Assembly: GCA_030638935.1 (NCBI GenBank)
Contig: DAOWDR010000006.1
Location: 1-9,529 of the forward strand
Source of the DNA: Desulfobacteraceae bacterium
GTDB lineage: Bacteria > Desulfobacterota > Desulfobacteria > Desulfobacterales > Desulfobacteraceae
Direction: 5' to 3'
Length of the DNA stretch: 9,529 nt
Below the pieces are notes generated by a model. That model did no database searches. It worked only from the letters and a program-made list of their open reading frames with translations, and was not told the DNA's origin. This document shows, piece by piece, positions 1-6,629 of this stretch (positions are counted from its first letter, which is position 1; each line of letters opens with the position of its first letter). The position numbers were made by a program, and so were the translations under genes.

Positions 1-477
1 ATGATGTAGGATATACACAAGAATATTCATCAATTTTGTAAAAGAAAAGCTGGCCCTGAAATGAGACAGCTCTGTATGATGTACTTGTTTCTTTGTGTTT
101 AACGGTAATTTGATGAATCGTCTATTTTGCTTTCTTTCTTTGCCAAAATATTCGTCAGTGCAAAACTTCCTGTAACTAATTTCAGGGTATGGTTTCCTTA
201 TTTTGTCAAAATTAAAAAGATTGTCACTGTAAAAATTGTCTATGTATTCAGCCATTTCTGCAAGGGTGCGGATACCTTCTGACGGTGTTTGATCTTCGGT
301 TCCTGTGAGCCGTTCTATGGGAAGGTCTAAAATCTGAGAATAATCATAATTGCTCACCACTTCATCCATGACTTGTTTTGCCAATTCCTTTTTGGATTTC
401 TTTGTCATTTTTTTCCAGTGTGGATGATTATATTTCAGTTGCTTTGTCACGAGTTGTCTGATATTTTTTCTGTGCAT
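1..477 (-). CDS. Transposase-like protein, N-terminal part (runs off window)
   Basis: An open frame of 159 codons on the minus strand starts at ATG (477-475) and has no stop before the left edge. An AGAGG Shine-Dalgarno (486-482) lies 4 nt upstream, which decides the start. The predicted protein is rich in Lys/Arg at its N-terminus (MHRKNIRQLV, then HWKKMTKKSKKELAKQV at about residues 19-35), followed by a stretch near residues 50-80 (IERLTGTEDQTPSEG, then LAEMAEYID) and a basic aromatic region further on (KIRKPYPEISYRKF). This layout resembles N-terminal domains of DDE transposases I recall from deltaproteobacterial insertion sequences, but no catalytic residue lies inside the window, so the family is not proven. 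Its promoter and RBS-masking inverted repeat are the kind seen in front of transposase genes and support the call. No terminal inverted repeat could be identified. The coding frame is well supported, the function only moderately. Confidence 0.55.
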   Translation of the reverse strand, partial: MHRKNIRQLVTKQLKYNHPHWKKMTKKSKKELAKQVMDEVVSNYDYSQILDLPIERLTGTEDQTPSEGIRTLAEMAEYIDNFYSDNLFNFDKIRKPYPEISYRKFCTDEYFGKERKQNRRFIKLPLNTKKQVHHTELSHFRASFSFTKLMNILVYILHH

Positions 478-481
478 ATTG

Positions 482-543
482 CCTCTGTTTTTGTGTTTAT
501 TTTTTTTGAGTGATGTCTTAAGATTTATACACTAAAACAGAGG
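482..543 (-). repeat. 10-bp inverted repeat masking the RBS in read-through RNA
   Basis: CCTCTGTTTT (482-491) and AAAACAGAGG (534-543) are perfect inverted repeats with a 42-nt loop. On the minus-strand RNA the downstream arm contains the AGAGG ribosome binding site. RNA entering from outside would carry both arms and could fold the site into a stem; RNA from the local promoter carries only the downstream arm. Such an arrangement is known to protect IS10 and IS50 transposase genes from impinging transcription. Confidence 0.5.
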
Positions 544-552
544 TTTTTTCAA
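524..552 (-). promoter_or_regulatory. Sigma70-type promoter of the transposase-like gene
   Basis: On the minus strand TTGAAA (552-547) is followed after exactly 17 nt by TATAAA (529-524). Transcription should start near 517, giving a leader of about 40 nt before the ATG at 477. The left arm of the inverted repeat 482-543 sits between the -35 and -10 boxes, so transcripts from this promoter would lack it. Confidence 0.55.
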
Positions 553-622
553 TACAAAGCATTGAATTTGCTATATTTATTTAGTTTTTCTATCTATCGA
601 TTTCAACACCCTTTAAGAGAAT

Positions 623-655
623 CATTTGGTCCCTAATAGTCCTACCATTTGGTCC
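623..655. repeat. Direct repeat CATTTGGTCC x2, 23-bp period
   Basis: CATTTGGTCC occurs at 623-632 and 646-655. The second copy is preceded by TAC, so ACCATTTGGT is formed at 645-654. TGGT/ACCA half-sites are typical of FadR-subfamily GntR operators, and a FadR-type gene lies downstream. However, the copies lie about 120-150 bp upstream of the proposed promoter, and they are direct repeats, not a palindrome. A regulatory role is a guess. Confidence 0.35.
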
Positions 656-775
656 GGGCATGCTCTTGATTTAATTGCTGTGATTCCTGTTTTGCTCAAA
701 ACTATAACCATAGATTGCGTTTTTTAACGGTCTACTGCAGCTTGATGACGGCTTTTTAAGTTTTTTTTAAATTTG

Positions 776-804
776 TTGACATCGGGAATAGAATCCCATA
801 TTAA
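776..804 (+). promoter_or_regulatory. Probable sigma70 promoter of the regulator-transporter operon
   Basis: TTGACA (776-781), a perfect -35 consensus, is followed after 17 nt by TATTAA (799-804), a fair -10 box. Transcription would start near 811 and give a leader of about 170 nt. The spacer holds an imperfect palindrome GGGAATAGAATCCC (784-797; 5 of 7 symmetric pairs), so a repressor bound there would block the polymerase. No better promoter is seen closer to the regulator gene. Confidence 0.5.
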
Positions 805-811
805 ATGTTTG

Positions 812-826
812 AATGGTACGATCATT
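812..826. promoter_or_regulatory. Candidate operator palindrome at the transcription start
   Basis: AATGGTACGATCATT is an imperfect 15-bp palindrome centred on C819 with 5 of 7 symmetric pairs, placed at about the predicted start of transcription. Its TGGT-N3-ATCA core is one base away from the TGGT-N3-ACCA pattern common for FadR-subfamily regulators. Autoregulation by the downstream GntR protein is plausible but unproven. Confidence 0.3.
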
Positions 827-887
827 ACAGAGGAGTCAGGGCCATTGGGGTTAATACGGCGCCACATAATAGTCCAGGGAGCGTTTT

Positions 888-974
888 ATGAATAATTGTG
901 TTTTCGCACATTTTGAATCCGCATGTTTTATCCTGATACCTATAAAAAACTATTCAACGATAATTAGGCTATAA
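888..974 (+). CDS. Possible 28-residue leader peptide
   Basis: ATG (888) opens a 28-codon frame ending in TAA at 972-974. An AGGGAG Shine-Dalgarno stands 6 nt upstream of the ATG. The peptide begins MNNCVFAHFE and is moderately hydrophobic, with no recognised domain and no run of a single amino acid as in classical attenuators. Its stop lies 6 nt before the regulator's ATG, and the regulator itself has only a poor ribosome binding site, so ribosomes finishing here could re-start on the regulator (translational coupling). It may also be a chance ORF; short frames of this size are common. Confidence 0.35.
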   Translation: MNNCVFAHFESACFILIPIKNYSTIIRL

Positions 975-980
975 AAAAAT

Positions 981-1745
981 ATGGCTATGGAAAATATAAA
1001 TCGTTTTAAACCTGTGACCGGCAGTAATCTCAGCGAAAAAATAGTCGATCAGATCGAAACCGCCATTTTAAGCGGCGGCATTGAAACCGGCAAACGGCTC
1101 TCAAGTGAGCGAGAACTGCAAAAACAGTTTGAAGTCGGCCGCGGTGCCATCCGGGAAGCCCTGCAGACATTGAAACAAAAAGGGATTCTTGAAATCAAAA
1201 AAGGGGTCAAGGGTGGCGCTTATGCCAAAAAGATTGAAGTTGGCAGCGCCAGTGAATCCCTGTCTATCTTACTGAGGCAGAATATGGTCCCTCTGGAACA
1301 ACTGGTTGAATTCCGGGATGCAATTGATCGGACAGAGGTTACACTGGCGTCGATCAGGGGAGCTGATGAAGAAAAGGAAAAATTGGTTCAATTGTCGCTA
1401 CGCCTAAAAGCGTTAAACAATGAATCGGAAGACCCGGATCTTGCAAAAATCAAATCAATCGACCGGGAGATGAATCTTCTTTTGGCCAAAATGACAAAAA
1501 ATATCATCTTTGAATGGATTAAAGGCACTATCCAGGTGAGTATAGGGTCTCATGACTCACTGTTGTATGACAACCCGAAATACCGCAGGAAAACCATTGA
1601 AAACTGGATCAACACTGCAAAGGAAATTGCAGCAGGTGAACCCTTGAAAGCGCTCTCTTTATGCTCATATCATTATGTCTTGCTGCAAGATTGCATTAAA
1701 GAGGAAGCCCTTGGGAATTTAGATGATGTCAAGGAGAAAAAGTAA
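981..1745 (+). CDS. GntR-family transcriptional regulator, FadR subfamily
   Basis: A 254-residue DNA-binding regulator that probably controls the transporter operon it heads. Residues about 15-83 form the GntR winged helix (IETGKRLSSERELQKQFEV, then GRGAIREALQTLKQKGILE). Residues about 107-242 match the all-helical FCD ligand-binding domain, starting at LVEFRDAIDRTEV. FCD proteins usually hold a metal with one Asp and three His; here D161 and H231 remain, but the positions expected for the other two His appear to be Asn (N165, N208). The ligand may therefore be bound without metal. The length is normal for the family. ATG 981 is used because the frame continues from it, although ATG 987 is also possible and neither has a strong Shine-Dalgarno. 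Its TAA overlaps the next gene's ATG by one base, showing tight co-expression. FadR-type regulators are often repressors released by a substrate or pathway metabolite; which one is unknown here. Confidence 0.9.
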   Translation: MAMENINRFKPVTGSNLSEKIVDQIETAILSGGIETGKRLSSERELQKQFEVGRGAIREALQTLKQKGILEIKKGVKGGAYAKKIEVGSASESLSILLRQNMVPLEQLVEFRDAIDRTEVTLASIRGADEEKEKLVQLSLRLKALNNESEDPDLAKIKSIDREMNLLLAKMTKNIIFEWIKGTIQVSIGSHDSLLYDNPKYRRKTIENWINTAKEIAAGEPLKALSLCSYHYVLLQDCIKEEALGNLDDVKEKK

Positions 1746-2455
1746 TGCTTAAACTGTCAAAGGTCACCAAGCGATTCGGCTCGCTGGTCGCGGTGAACGA
1801 TCTGAGTTTTAATGTCGAAAAGGGACAGATTTTCGGCATCGCAGGTCCCAATGGGGCGGGCAAATCAACGGTCTACAATCTGATCACAGGATTCTACAAC
1901 TTTGAAGGCTCAATTTCGTTTGACGGAAAAGAGATCGCTGGGATGAAGCCTTATCAGATATCTAAGCTGGGGATATCCCGCACATTTCAGATTCCTCAGA
2001 CATTTCCAAGTCTTACGGTTGAACAGAGTATTGAGGTCGGGAATAGGTTCGGTAACAAGGACCGGCACGATATCAAACGCATAGAAAAGATCATTGACTT
2101 TGTTCAGCTACAAGATGAACGGAAAGAACTGACAGGCACCCTGAATCTGCTGGGCAAAAAAAAGCTGATGATCGGAGCCGCGCTGGCAACGAATCCGAAA
2201 ATATTAATGCTGGATGAACCTATGGCCGGTTCCAATGCCCATGAAATAAAGGCATTGATGGAATTGATAAAGAATATCAATGAAGAATTGGGGGTTACCA
2301 TCATTCTTATCGAGCATTTCATGAAGGTGCTTACCGAACTCACTGAAGTGCTAATAATCATAGAGACAGGGACTGAAATCTGCTGCGGTGATCCTGTTGA
2401 GGTCACCAGTAATCCAAAGGTGATTGAGTGTTATCTGGGAGGTGCTCATGATTAA
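1745..2455 (+). CDS. livG: HAAT-family ABC transporter ATP-binding protein, LivG-type
   Basis: One of two cytoplasmic ATPases driving the importer. Its 236 residues carry Walker A GPNGAGKS (34-41), the Q-loop in RTFQIPQTF (Q82), Walker B ILMLDE (153-158) and the switch His in IEHFM (H191). RTFQ and EPMAG are typical of LivG. The ABC signature is degenerate: where LSGGQ or LSYGQ is expected the protein reads LNLLGKKKL (133-141). Some LivG-like proteins have similarly relaxed signatures, and in a LivG/LivF heterodimer one signature can be weak. The protein is slightly shorter than E. coli LivG (about 255 residues). ATG 1745 has AAGGAG 8 nt upstream and overlaps the regulator's stop as TAATG; its end overlaps livF by 8 bp. 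The substrate is not set by this subunit. Confidence 0.92.
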   Translation: MLKLSKVTKRFGSLVAVNDLSFNVEKGQIFGIAGPNGAGKSTVYNLITGFYNFEGSISFDGKEIAGMKPYQISKLGISRTFQIPQTFPSLTVEQSIEVGNRFGNKDRHDIKRIEKIIDFVQLQDERKELTGTLNLLGKKKLMIGAALATNPKILMLDEPMAGSNAHEIKALMELIKNINEELGVTIILIEHFMKVLTELTEVLIIIETGTEICCGDPVEVTSNPKVIECYLGGAHD

Positions 2456-3152
2456 GGTTACAGACTTGAATGCATACTATGATCAATTCCACGTCCTAAA
2501 GGATGTGAGTATTACCATTGAGGAAAATGCGGTTGTTGTGATTCTGGGTCCTAATGGGCATGGCAAAAGTACCCTGCTCAAATCGATTTGCGGGTTAGTC
2601 GAGAAAACTAAAGGGGATATTTTATTAAATGATACCTCTATTCTCAATTTACCTTCCGAGAAGATTGTGGATCTTGGTATTACCTATATTGCTGAGACCC
2701 GTGAACTTTTTCCCAACATGAGTGTGGTTGAGAACCTTAAACTCGGCGCATACAGCAAGCATGCAAGGCCCTATGAGGCCGAAAACCTGGAAAAAGTTTT
2801 CGATCTGTTTCCACGACTTGCTGACCGGAAGAAACAAATGGCCTCCACCATGAGTGGCGGTGAAGCCAAAATGCTTGCCATTGCAAGAGGCCTGATGTCC
2901 AGTGCCAAATTTCTTGCCATTGATGAACCCTCGTTGGGATTGCAGCCTAACTTGCGGACAGAAGTTTTTAACACCATTAAAACCATAAACGAGCAGGGAA
3001 TGACGATTTTGCTGGTTGAACAGAACATTCCGCAAATCGCGGAATTGGCGAGCAAAGTGTATGTTCTGGAAGAGGGACAAATTAGCTTTGAAGGGAGTAA
3101 AGATGAGGCCATTAGCGATGATCACCTGAAAGAGATCTTTTTAGGGATGTAG
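2448..3152 (+). CDS. livF: HAAT-family ABC transporter ATP-binding protein, LivF-type
   Basis: The second ATPase of the importer, 234 residues. Start ATG 2448 is preferred over the in-frame ATG at 2424, because GGGAGG (2437-2442) lies 5 nt before it and it matches LivF N-termini (MIKVTDLNAYY). Motifs: Walker A GPNGHGKS (34-41), with His in place of the usual Ala; ETRELFP (83-89), the LivF form of the Q-loop region; signature MSGGEAKML (135-143); Walker B FLAIDEP (155-161); D-loop SLGLQP (162-167); and LLVEQN (188-193) with Gln at the switch-His position, a known LivF trait. The good signature here may compensate for the poor one in the LivG partner. The gene overlaps livG by 8 bp, implying translational coupling. 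A 74-nt gap follows before the permease genes. Confidence 0.93.
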   Translation: MIKVTDLNAYYDQFHVLKDVSITIEENAVVVILGPNGHGKSTLLKSICGLVEKTKGDILLNDTSILNLPSEKIVDLGITYIAETRELFPNMSVVENLKLGAYSKHARPYEAENLEKVFDLFPRLADRKKQMASTMSGGEAKMLAIARGLMSSAKFLAIDEPSLGLQPNLRTEVFNTIKTINEQGMTILLVEQNIPQIAELASKVYVLEEGQISFEGSKDEAISDDHLKEIFLGM

Positions 3153-3160
3153 TCAAAGGG

Positions 3161-3180
3161 TGCGGGGTCATGTCACCGCA
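3161..3180. other. Short hairpin in the livF-livH gap
   Basis: TGCGG (3161-3165) and CCGCA (3176-3180) can pair around a 10-nt loop in the 74-nt gap after livF. There is no T-run behind it, so it is unlikely to be a full terminator. It might stabilise or process the mRNA and set different levels for ATPases and permeases, or mean nothing. Confidence 0.25.
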
Positions 3181-3226
3181 GGTGCATTAAATCGGGGTTT
3201 TATTATTTTATAGAAAAGAAATTATT

Positions 3227-4129
3227 ATGTTTAGTGAAGATACCGTTTTATTATTGTACGAGATCACCGATGTCATCATCGCAGGACTTTCCAACGGTTC
3301 TGTGTACGCTTTAATGGCAGTGGGAATGACACTGGTTTACGGGGTGACAAAAGCCTTTAACTTTGCCTATGGCGATTTTTTCAATTTAGGTGGATATTTT
3401 GCCTGGATATTGATTGTGGGTCTGGGCCTTGAGTTTGGCGGCTATGTCACCGTCTTACTGATTGTGGTGCCGCTTTTATTTGCCGTTGGATACGGACTGG
3501 AAAAATTCATGATTGCACCATTGCGCAAAAGGGCAGACTGGGAAAACAAAGCCATGATGCTTACCCTTGGCCTATCCTTGTTTTTGAGCAATCTTTATAT
3601 GGTCGTGTTCGGTGTAAAGCTTAAATCCCTGCCCCCCATTATGGATGGGCTTCTGGAAATAGGCGAGCTTGTCTTCTTCTATCAGGATATCATGATTTTT
3701 GTGATGTCTCTGGGGGGGATTTTATTGTTGGGGTGGATACTGAACAATACCCGGACCGGATTGGCTGTCAGGGCCGTGGCACAAAACCCTGCCGGGGCTA
3801 AAATCGTGGGCATCAACATCAAGCGCATATTTGCCTCTACCTTTGCCATATCCACCGTCATGGTCGGGTTCGGCGGTATTCTCCTGAGTCAGAAACTCTT
3901 TATCAATCCGACCGCGGGCGGAGCGATCATGGTCAAGGCCTGGGTCGTCACAGCGTTTGGGGGGATGGGATCCATCAGGGGAGGCCTTTATGCGGCGTTT
4001 ATAATCGGTATGATGGAGGCCTTTGTGGGTTGGATGTTTGGTATGAGTTATACCATTATCGCACTTTTTGTTCTATTGCTGGCAACTTTGTCCATCAGAC
4101 CTCAGGGACTAATGGGAAAAGGGAATTGA
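3227..4129 (+). CDS. livH: HAAT-family ABC transporter permease, LivH-type
   Basis: A 300-residue inner-membrane subunit that forms the translocation path together with the LivM-type protein. It is very hydrophobic throughout. Family marks are GLSNGSVYALMAVGMTLVYG (20-39), FNFAYGDFFNLGGYFAW (44-60), the cytoplasmic ATPase-contact loop AVRAVAQNPAGAKIVGINI (180-198), GGMGSIRGG (245-253) and the C-terminal RPQGLMG (291-297). The length agrees with LivH proteins (about 290-310). ATG 3227 has only a weak A-rich ribosome site (AAAGAAA), so translation may be less efficient than for the ATPases. The stop lies 4 nt before the ATG of the LivM-type gene. It has a clean start and end with no sign of damage. 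Confidence 0.93.
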   Translation: MFSEDTVLLLYEITDVIIAGLSNGSVYALMAVGMTLVYGVTKAFNFAYGDFFNLGGYFAWILIVGLGLEFGGYVTVLLIVVPLLFAVGYGLEKFMIAPLRKRADWENKAMMLTLGLSLFLSNLYMVVFGVKLKSLPPIMDGLLEIGELVFFYQDIMIFVMSLGGILLLGWILNNTRTGLAVRAVAQNPAGAKIVGINIKRIFASTFAISTVMVGFGGILLSQKLFINPTAGGAIMVKAWVVTAFGGMGSIRGGLYAAFIIGMMEAFVGWMFGMSYTIIALFVLLLATLSIRPQGLMGKGN

Positions 4130-4133
4130 TATT

Positions 4134-5096
4134 ATGCGACTAAAACAGATGGCAACGATCATAGGAATTGTTTACGGGGTTCTGGCCATTTTACCCATTT
4201 TTGTGGGAGATGTGCCTTTTATTATGAATATATTGATCATGTGTCTGATCTGGGCTGTTGTGGCGTCAAGCTGGGATGTGATCATGGGGTTTGCCGGTAT
4301 TTTCTCATTTGGCCAGGTGGCCTTTTTTGTGATGGGGGCATATTGCTCGGCCATTCTTTCCATCCACCACAACATACCCGTGGTACTGGCTATCGTGCTT
4401 GCCGGCTTCTTTACCGCGGCAATGGGTGCGCTGATCGCATTGCCCTGCCTGAGACTGGCAGGCCCATACGTGGCTCTGGTTACCTTCGGGGTTCACATGG
4501 CCCTGCAGCCGCTGTTAAAAGGCGAGATCGGCATTGCGCTTGGAACCGGAGGTGCTTCCGGTCTTCTGACCATACCTCCTATCAGTATTCTGGGATATAC
4601 CTTTGGGGTAGACAATATGGTTCCCACCTTTTATTTGATCCTGATGATATCTCTTATCTGTGTGCTGACTATCATGGTGATGATCAAATCATATTGGGGC
4701 CTGGCATTCCTGGCACTTAAAGACTCGGAACCATTTGCCATGAGCTTAGGGATAAGCGCCTTTAAATACAAACTCATGGTATTTGCCCTGACCTCATTTC
4801 TGACCGGTCTTATCGGGGCGGTATACGGCCATTTTTATGGTATGCTTTCGGTACGTATGCTAGATCTTGATTTATTCAGCATATTAATGATAATGATATT
4901 GGTCGGCGGGCTGGGTCATTTTCCCGGTGCCGTCATCGGATCGGTCCTGGTGGTTATTGCCAGTGAACTGATGGCTCCCCTAGGCGTCTATCGCGCTGTG
5001 ACCATGGGGGCTTTGGTAGTTGTCCTGGTGTTGGCATTACCAGATGGTGTGATGGGTATTTTCTCAAAGCGGACAAATCGTGTTGAAAGTACATGA
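4134..5096 (+). CDS. livM: HAAT-family ABC transporter permease, LivM-type
   Basis: The second inner-membrane permease, 320 residues. It begins with a hydrophobic segment (ATIIGIVYGVLAILPIF, 7-23), then the LivM hallmark ASSWDVIMGFAGIFSFGQVA (44-63), LPCLRLAGPYVALVTFG (103-119), the EAA-like cytoplasmic loop ALKDSEPFAMSLGISAFKYK (194-213), GGLGHFPGAVIG (258-269) and a C-terminal LPDGVMGIF (302-310). The size is usual for LivM without the long N-terminal extension of the E. coli protein. ATG 4134 starts 4 nt after the livH stop, with AGGGA about 10 nt upstream. ATG 4149 is a less likely alternative. It pairs with the LivH-type subunit and the two ATPases; a 74-nt gap separates it from the binding-protein gene. 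Confidence 0.93.
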   Translation: MRLKQMATIIGIVYGVLAILPIFVGDVPFIMNILIMCLIWAVVASSWDVIMGFAGIFSFGQVAFFVMGAYCSAILSIHHNIPVVLAIVLAGFFTAAMGALIALPCLRLAGPYVALVTFGVHMALQPLLKGEIGIALGTGGASGLLTIPPISILGYTFGVDNMVPTFYLILMISLICVLTIMVMIKSYWGLAFLALKDSEPFAMSLGISAFKYKLMVFALTSFLTGLIGAVYGHFYGMLSVRMLDLDLFSILMIMILVGGLGHFPGAVIGSVLVVIASELMAPLGVYRAVTMGALVVVLVLALPDGVMGIFSKRTNRVEST

Positions 5097-5170
5097 GGTT
5101 GATCCACAGCAGAGAAAACAAATGATGCCGCTGGTTTACAATATGTGGTTAATTAAAAGAGGAGGAATCT

Positions 5171-6391
5171 ATGAAAAGAGTTAAACTGTTGTCGCTGATT
5201 CTGGCGATCTGTTTTTTTATGGCAGAGGGTGTTATTGCCGCTGAGACGATATCCATCGGTGTTCCCATACCGATGACCGGTTGGGCCGCAGGTTCAGGAG
5301 CCGATTATTTTAACGGCATTAAAATGTCTGTGGATGAGATCAACGAATCCGGTGGACTTTTAGGAAAACAGATTCAAATGATTCGATTTGATTCCAAGGG
5401 CTTTGAACCTGAAGTTGTTATGCAGGCGGCCAATTATCTATGCGGACAGAAAAAAGTGGCCTCTATCCACGCTGGCTGGGCCGGATGGGGACAGGATGTT
5501 CGGGCCTATGGGAAATACGACATCCCCTTCTTTGCAGATGACGGTTCTGTAGATGCTGTAAATGTCTTCAGGGAAGATCCTGAAAAATATTCCAATATTT
5601 TCCAATTGACCCCAACAGCGGCGGGCCAGGCTGAAAGTGTGTTCCGTGCACTGACAACCTTGCCCTATGAATGGCCGAACAAGAAGGTTGTTATCATTAA
5701 TACTGATGATTCCTGGGGGCTTGGGGTCTCTGATACCTTGATCAAAGAATATGAAAAGATCGGGTGGAAAATTGCCAAACGTGAGACCGTACCTTACGGG
5801 ACCACCGAATGGGGAGTGATTTTATCACAGATCCGTCGTATTAAACCTGCGCTGATCCACTTTGAAATCGCCAGTGGTCAGGAAAACATTTCATTTTTTC
5901 AGCAATTTCTCAAACGTCCGACCAATTCAATTGTCAGTCTCGGCTGGGGTATTACACCCCGTGAGGTCATCAATGTTCTTGGCACCAAAGCTGATGGACT
6001 GATTGGCCAGATGCCCTCTGGCTTACCCGGACCCAAGGCCCCAAATGCAGCCGGCCAGGCCTGGTTAGACAAGTGGCAAAAACTTTATAACTATCAAGTC
6101 CCTGCCGGTGCCTTTATTACGTACACTGCTGTTAAGGCATGGGCAAATGCCGTGACTCAGGTGGGAGATGCCTACGATTTCAAGGCGGTTAATAAGTATT
6201 TATCAGACAATGGATACGAAGGCATTCAGGGAAAACTTGAATGGGATAAAGACAATGTGCTTAATCTCCAGAAAGGATCTCCGGTCGTACATTACCAGGT
6301 TCAGGGTGGTGAGCTCCAGGCCATCTATACCGATCCTCCAATGACGCCCTATCCCGGATCCAAGTTTAATAAGCCCGCTTGGATTAAATAA
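5171..6391 (+). CDS. Periplasmic substrate-binding protein, Leu/Ile/Val-binding (type I) family
   Basis: The ligand receptor of the importer, 406 residues and exported. A Sec signal peptide covers about 1-24 (basic MKRVK, hydrophobic core, cleavage near VIAA/ETIS); its only Cys (C14) is not in a lipobox, so the protein should be soluble in the periplasm. The mature protein opens with ISIGVPIPMTGWAAGSGADY (27-46) and GIKMSVDEINESGGLLGKQI (49-68), typical of Peripla_BP_6 proteins. The aromatic-rich HAGWAGWGQD segment (100-109) is unusual and may line the binding site. Residues that would prove a branched-chain amino acid ligand cannot be assigned, so livK is not used as a symbol; aromatic acids, amides or other compounds are possible. 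GAGGAGG 5 nt before the ATG is the strongest ribosome site in the operon, fitting the need for excess binding protein. It is the last gene before the terminator at 6412. Confidence 0.9.
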   Translation: MKRVKLLSLILAICFFMAEGVIAAETISIGVPIPMTGWAAGSGADYFNGIKMSVDEINESGGLLGKQIQMIRFDSKGFEPEVVMQAANYLCGQKKVASIHAGWAGWGQDVRAYGKYDIPFFADDGSVDAVNVFREDPEKYSNIFQLTPTAAGQAESVFRALTTLPYEWPNKKVVIINTDDSWGLGVSDTLIKEYEKIGWKIAKRETVPYGTTEWGVILSQIRRIKPALIHFEIASGQENISFFQQFLKRPTNSIVSLGWGITPREVINVLGTKADGLIGQMPSGLPGPKAPNAAGQAWLDKWQKLYNYQVPAGAFITYTAVKAWANAVTQVGDAYDFKAVNKYLSDNGYEGIQGKLEWDKDNVLNLQKGSPVVHYQVQGGELQAIYTDPPMTPYPGSKFNKPAWIK

Positions 6392-6411
6392 GTCCCTTTT
6401 TATATGACAGG

Positions 6412-6444
6412 AAAAAAGCGTCACTTCGGTGGCGCTTTTTTTTT
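6412..6444 (+). terminator. Rho-independent terminator of the transporter operon
   Basis: Starting 21 nt after the binding-protein stop, 6412-6424 pairs with 6429-6441 in a 13-bp stem (one G-T wobble) closed by a C(TTCG)G tetraloop, followed by a T-run to 6444. The A-run on the left mirrors the T-run, so it could also stop transcription from the other side. It separates the operon from the chemoreceptor gene. Confidence 0.93.
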
Positions 6445-6629
6445 CAAGCCTATGGGAGTTGAGTTTTTTGTGCAGTTTCTTTATGATGCCTTTAGGACAA
6501 AATCAGAGTGTTTGTCGTGGTGGATATCTATCCATTTTCCGGACAAAGATAAATTTGAAGGAATAAAGCAAATCAGGATTTTCAAGTTTATACAACAAAT
6601 ATTAGATCAAACCACGAAAGGAGTCGATC

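Larger units (their letters stand above)
478..980. other. AT-rich intergenic region between transposase-like gene and operon
   Basis: About 500 bp separate two divergent genes. The left part (478-552) holds the leader and promoter of the transposase-like gene. The middle (553-775) is AT-rich and shows only a 10-bp direct repeat at 623-655; no coding frame is recognisable and no end of an insertion sequence is evident. The right part (776-980) holds a sigma70-like promoter, two imperfect palindromes and a 28-codon leader ORF that belong to the regulator/transporter operon. Confidence 0.6.

Noticed and set aside
721..770. Possible terminator around the CTGCAG near 735 before the T-run at 761-768
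   Set aside because: The flanking bases do not pair into a stem next to the T-run.
2424..2447. Upstream ATG of the LivF-type gene giving 8 extra residues
   Set aside because: ATG 2448 has the strong GGGAGG site at proper distance and matches family N-termini; the earlier ATG has no Shine-Dalgarno.
4241..4720. 159-codon ORF inside the LivM-type permease
   Set aside because: It is an alternate-frame shadow of a strongly conserved permease gene.
6445..6629. FliA (sigma28) or sigma54 promoter for the chemoreceptor
   Set aside because: No TAAA-N15-GCCGATAA-like or GG-N10-GC element with proper context was found, so none is annotated.
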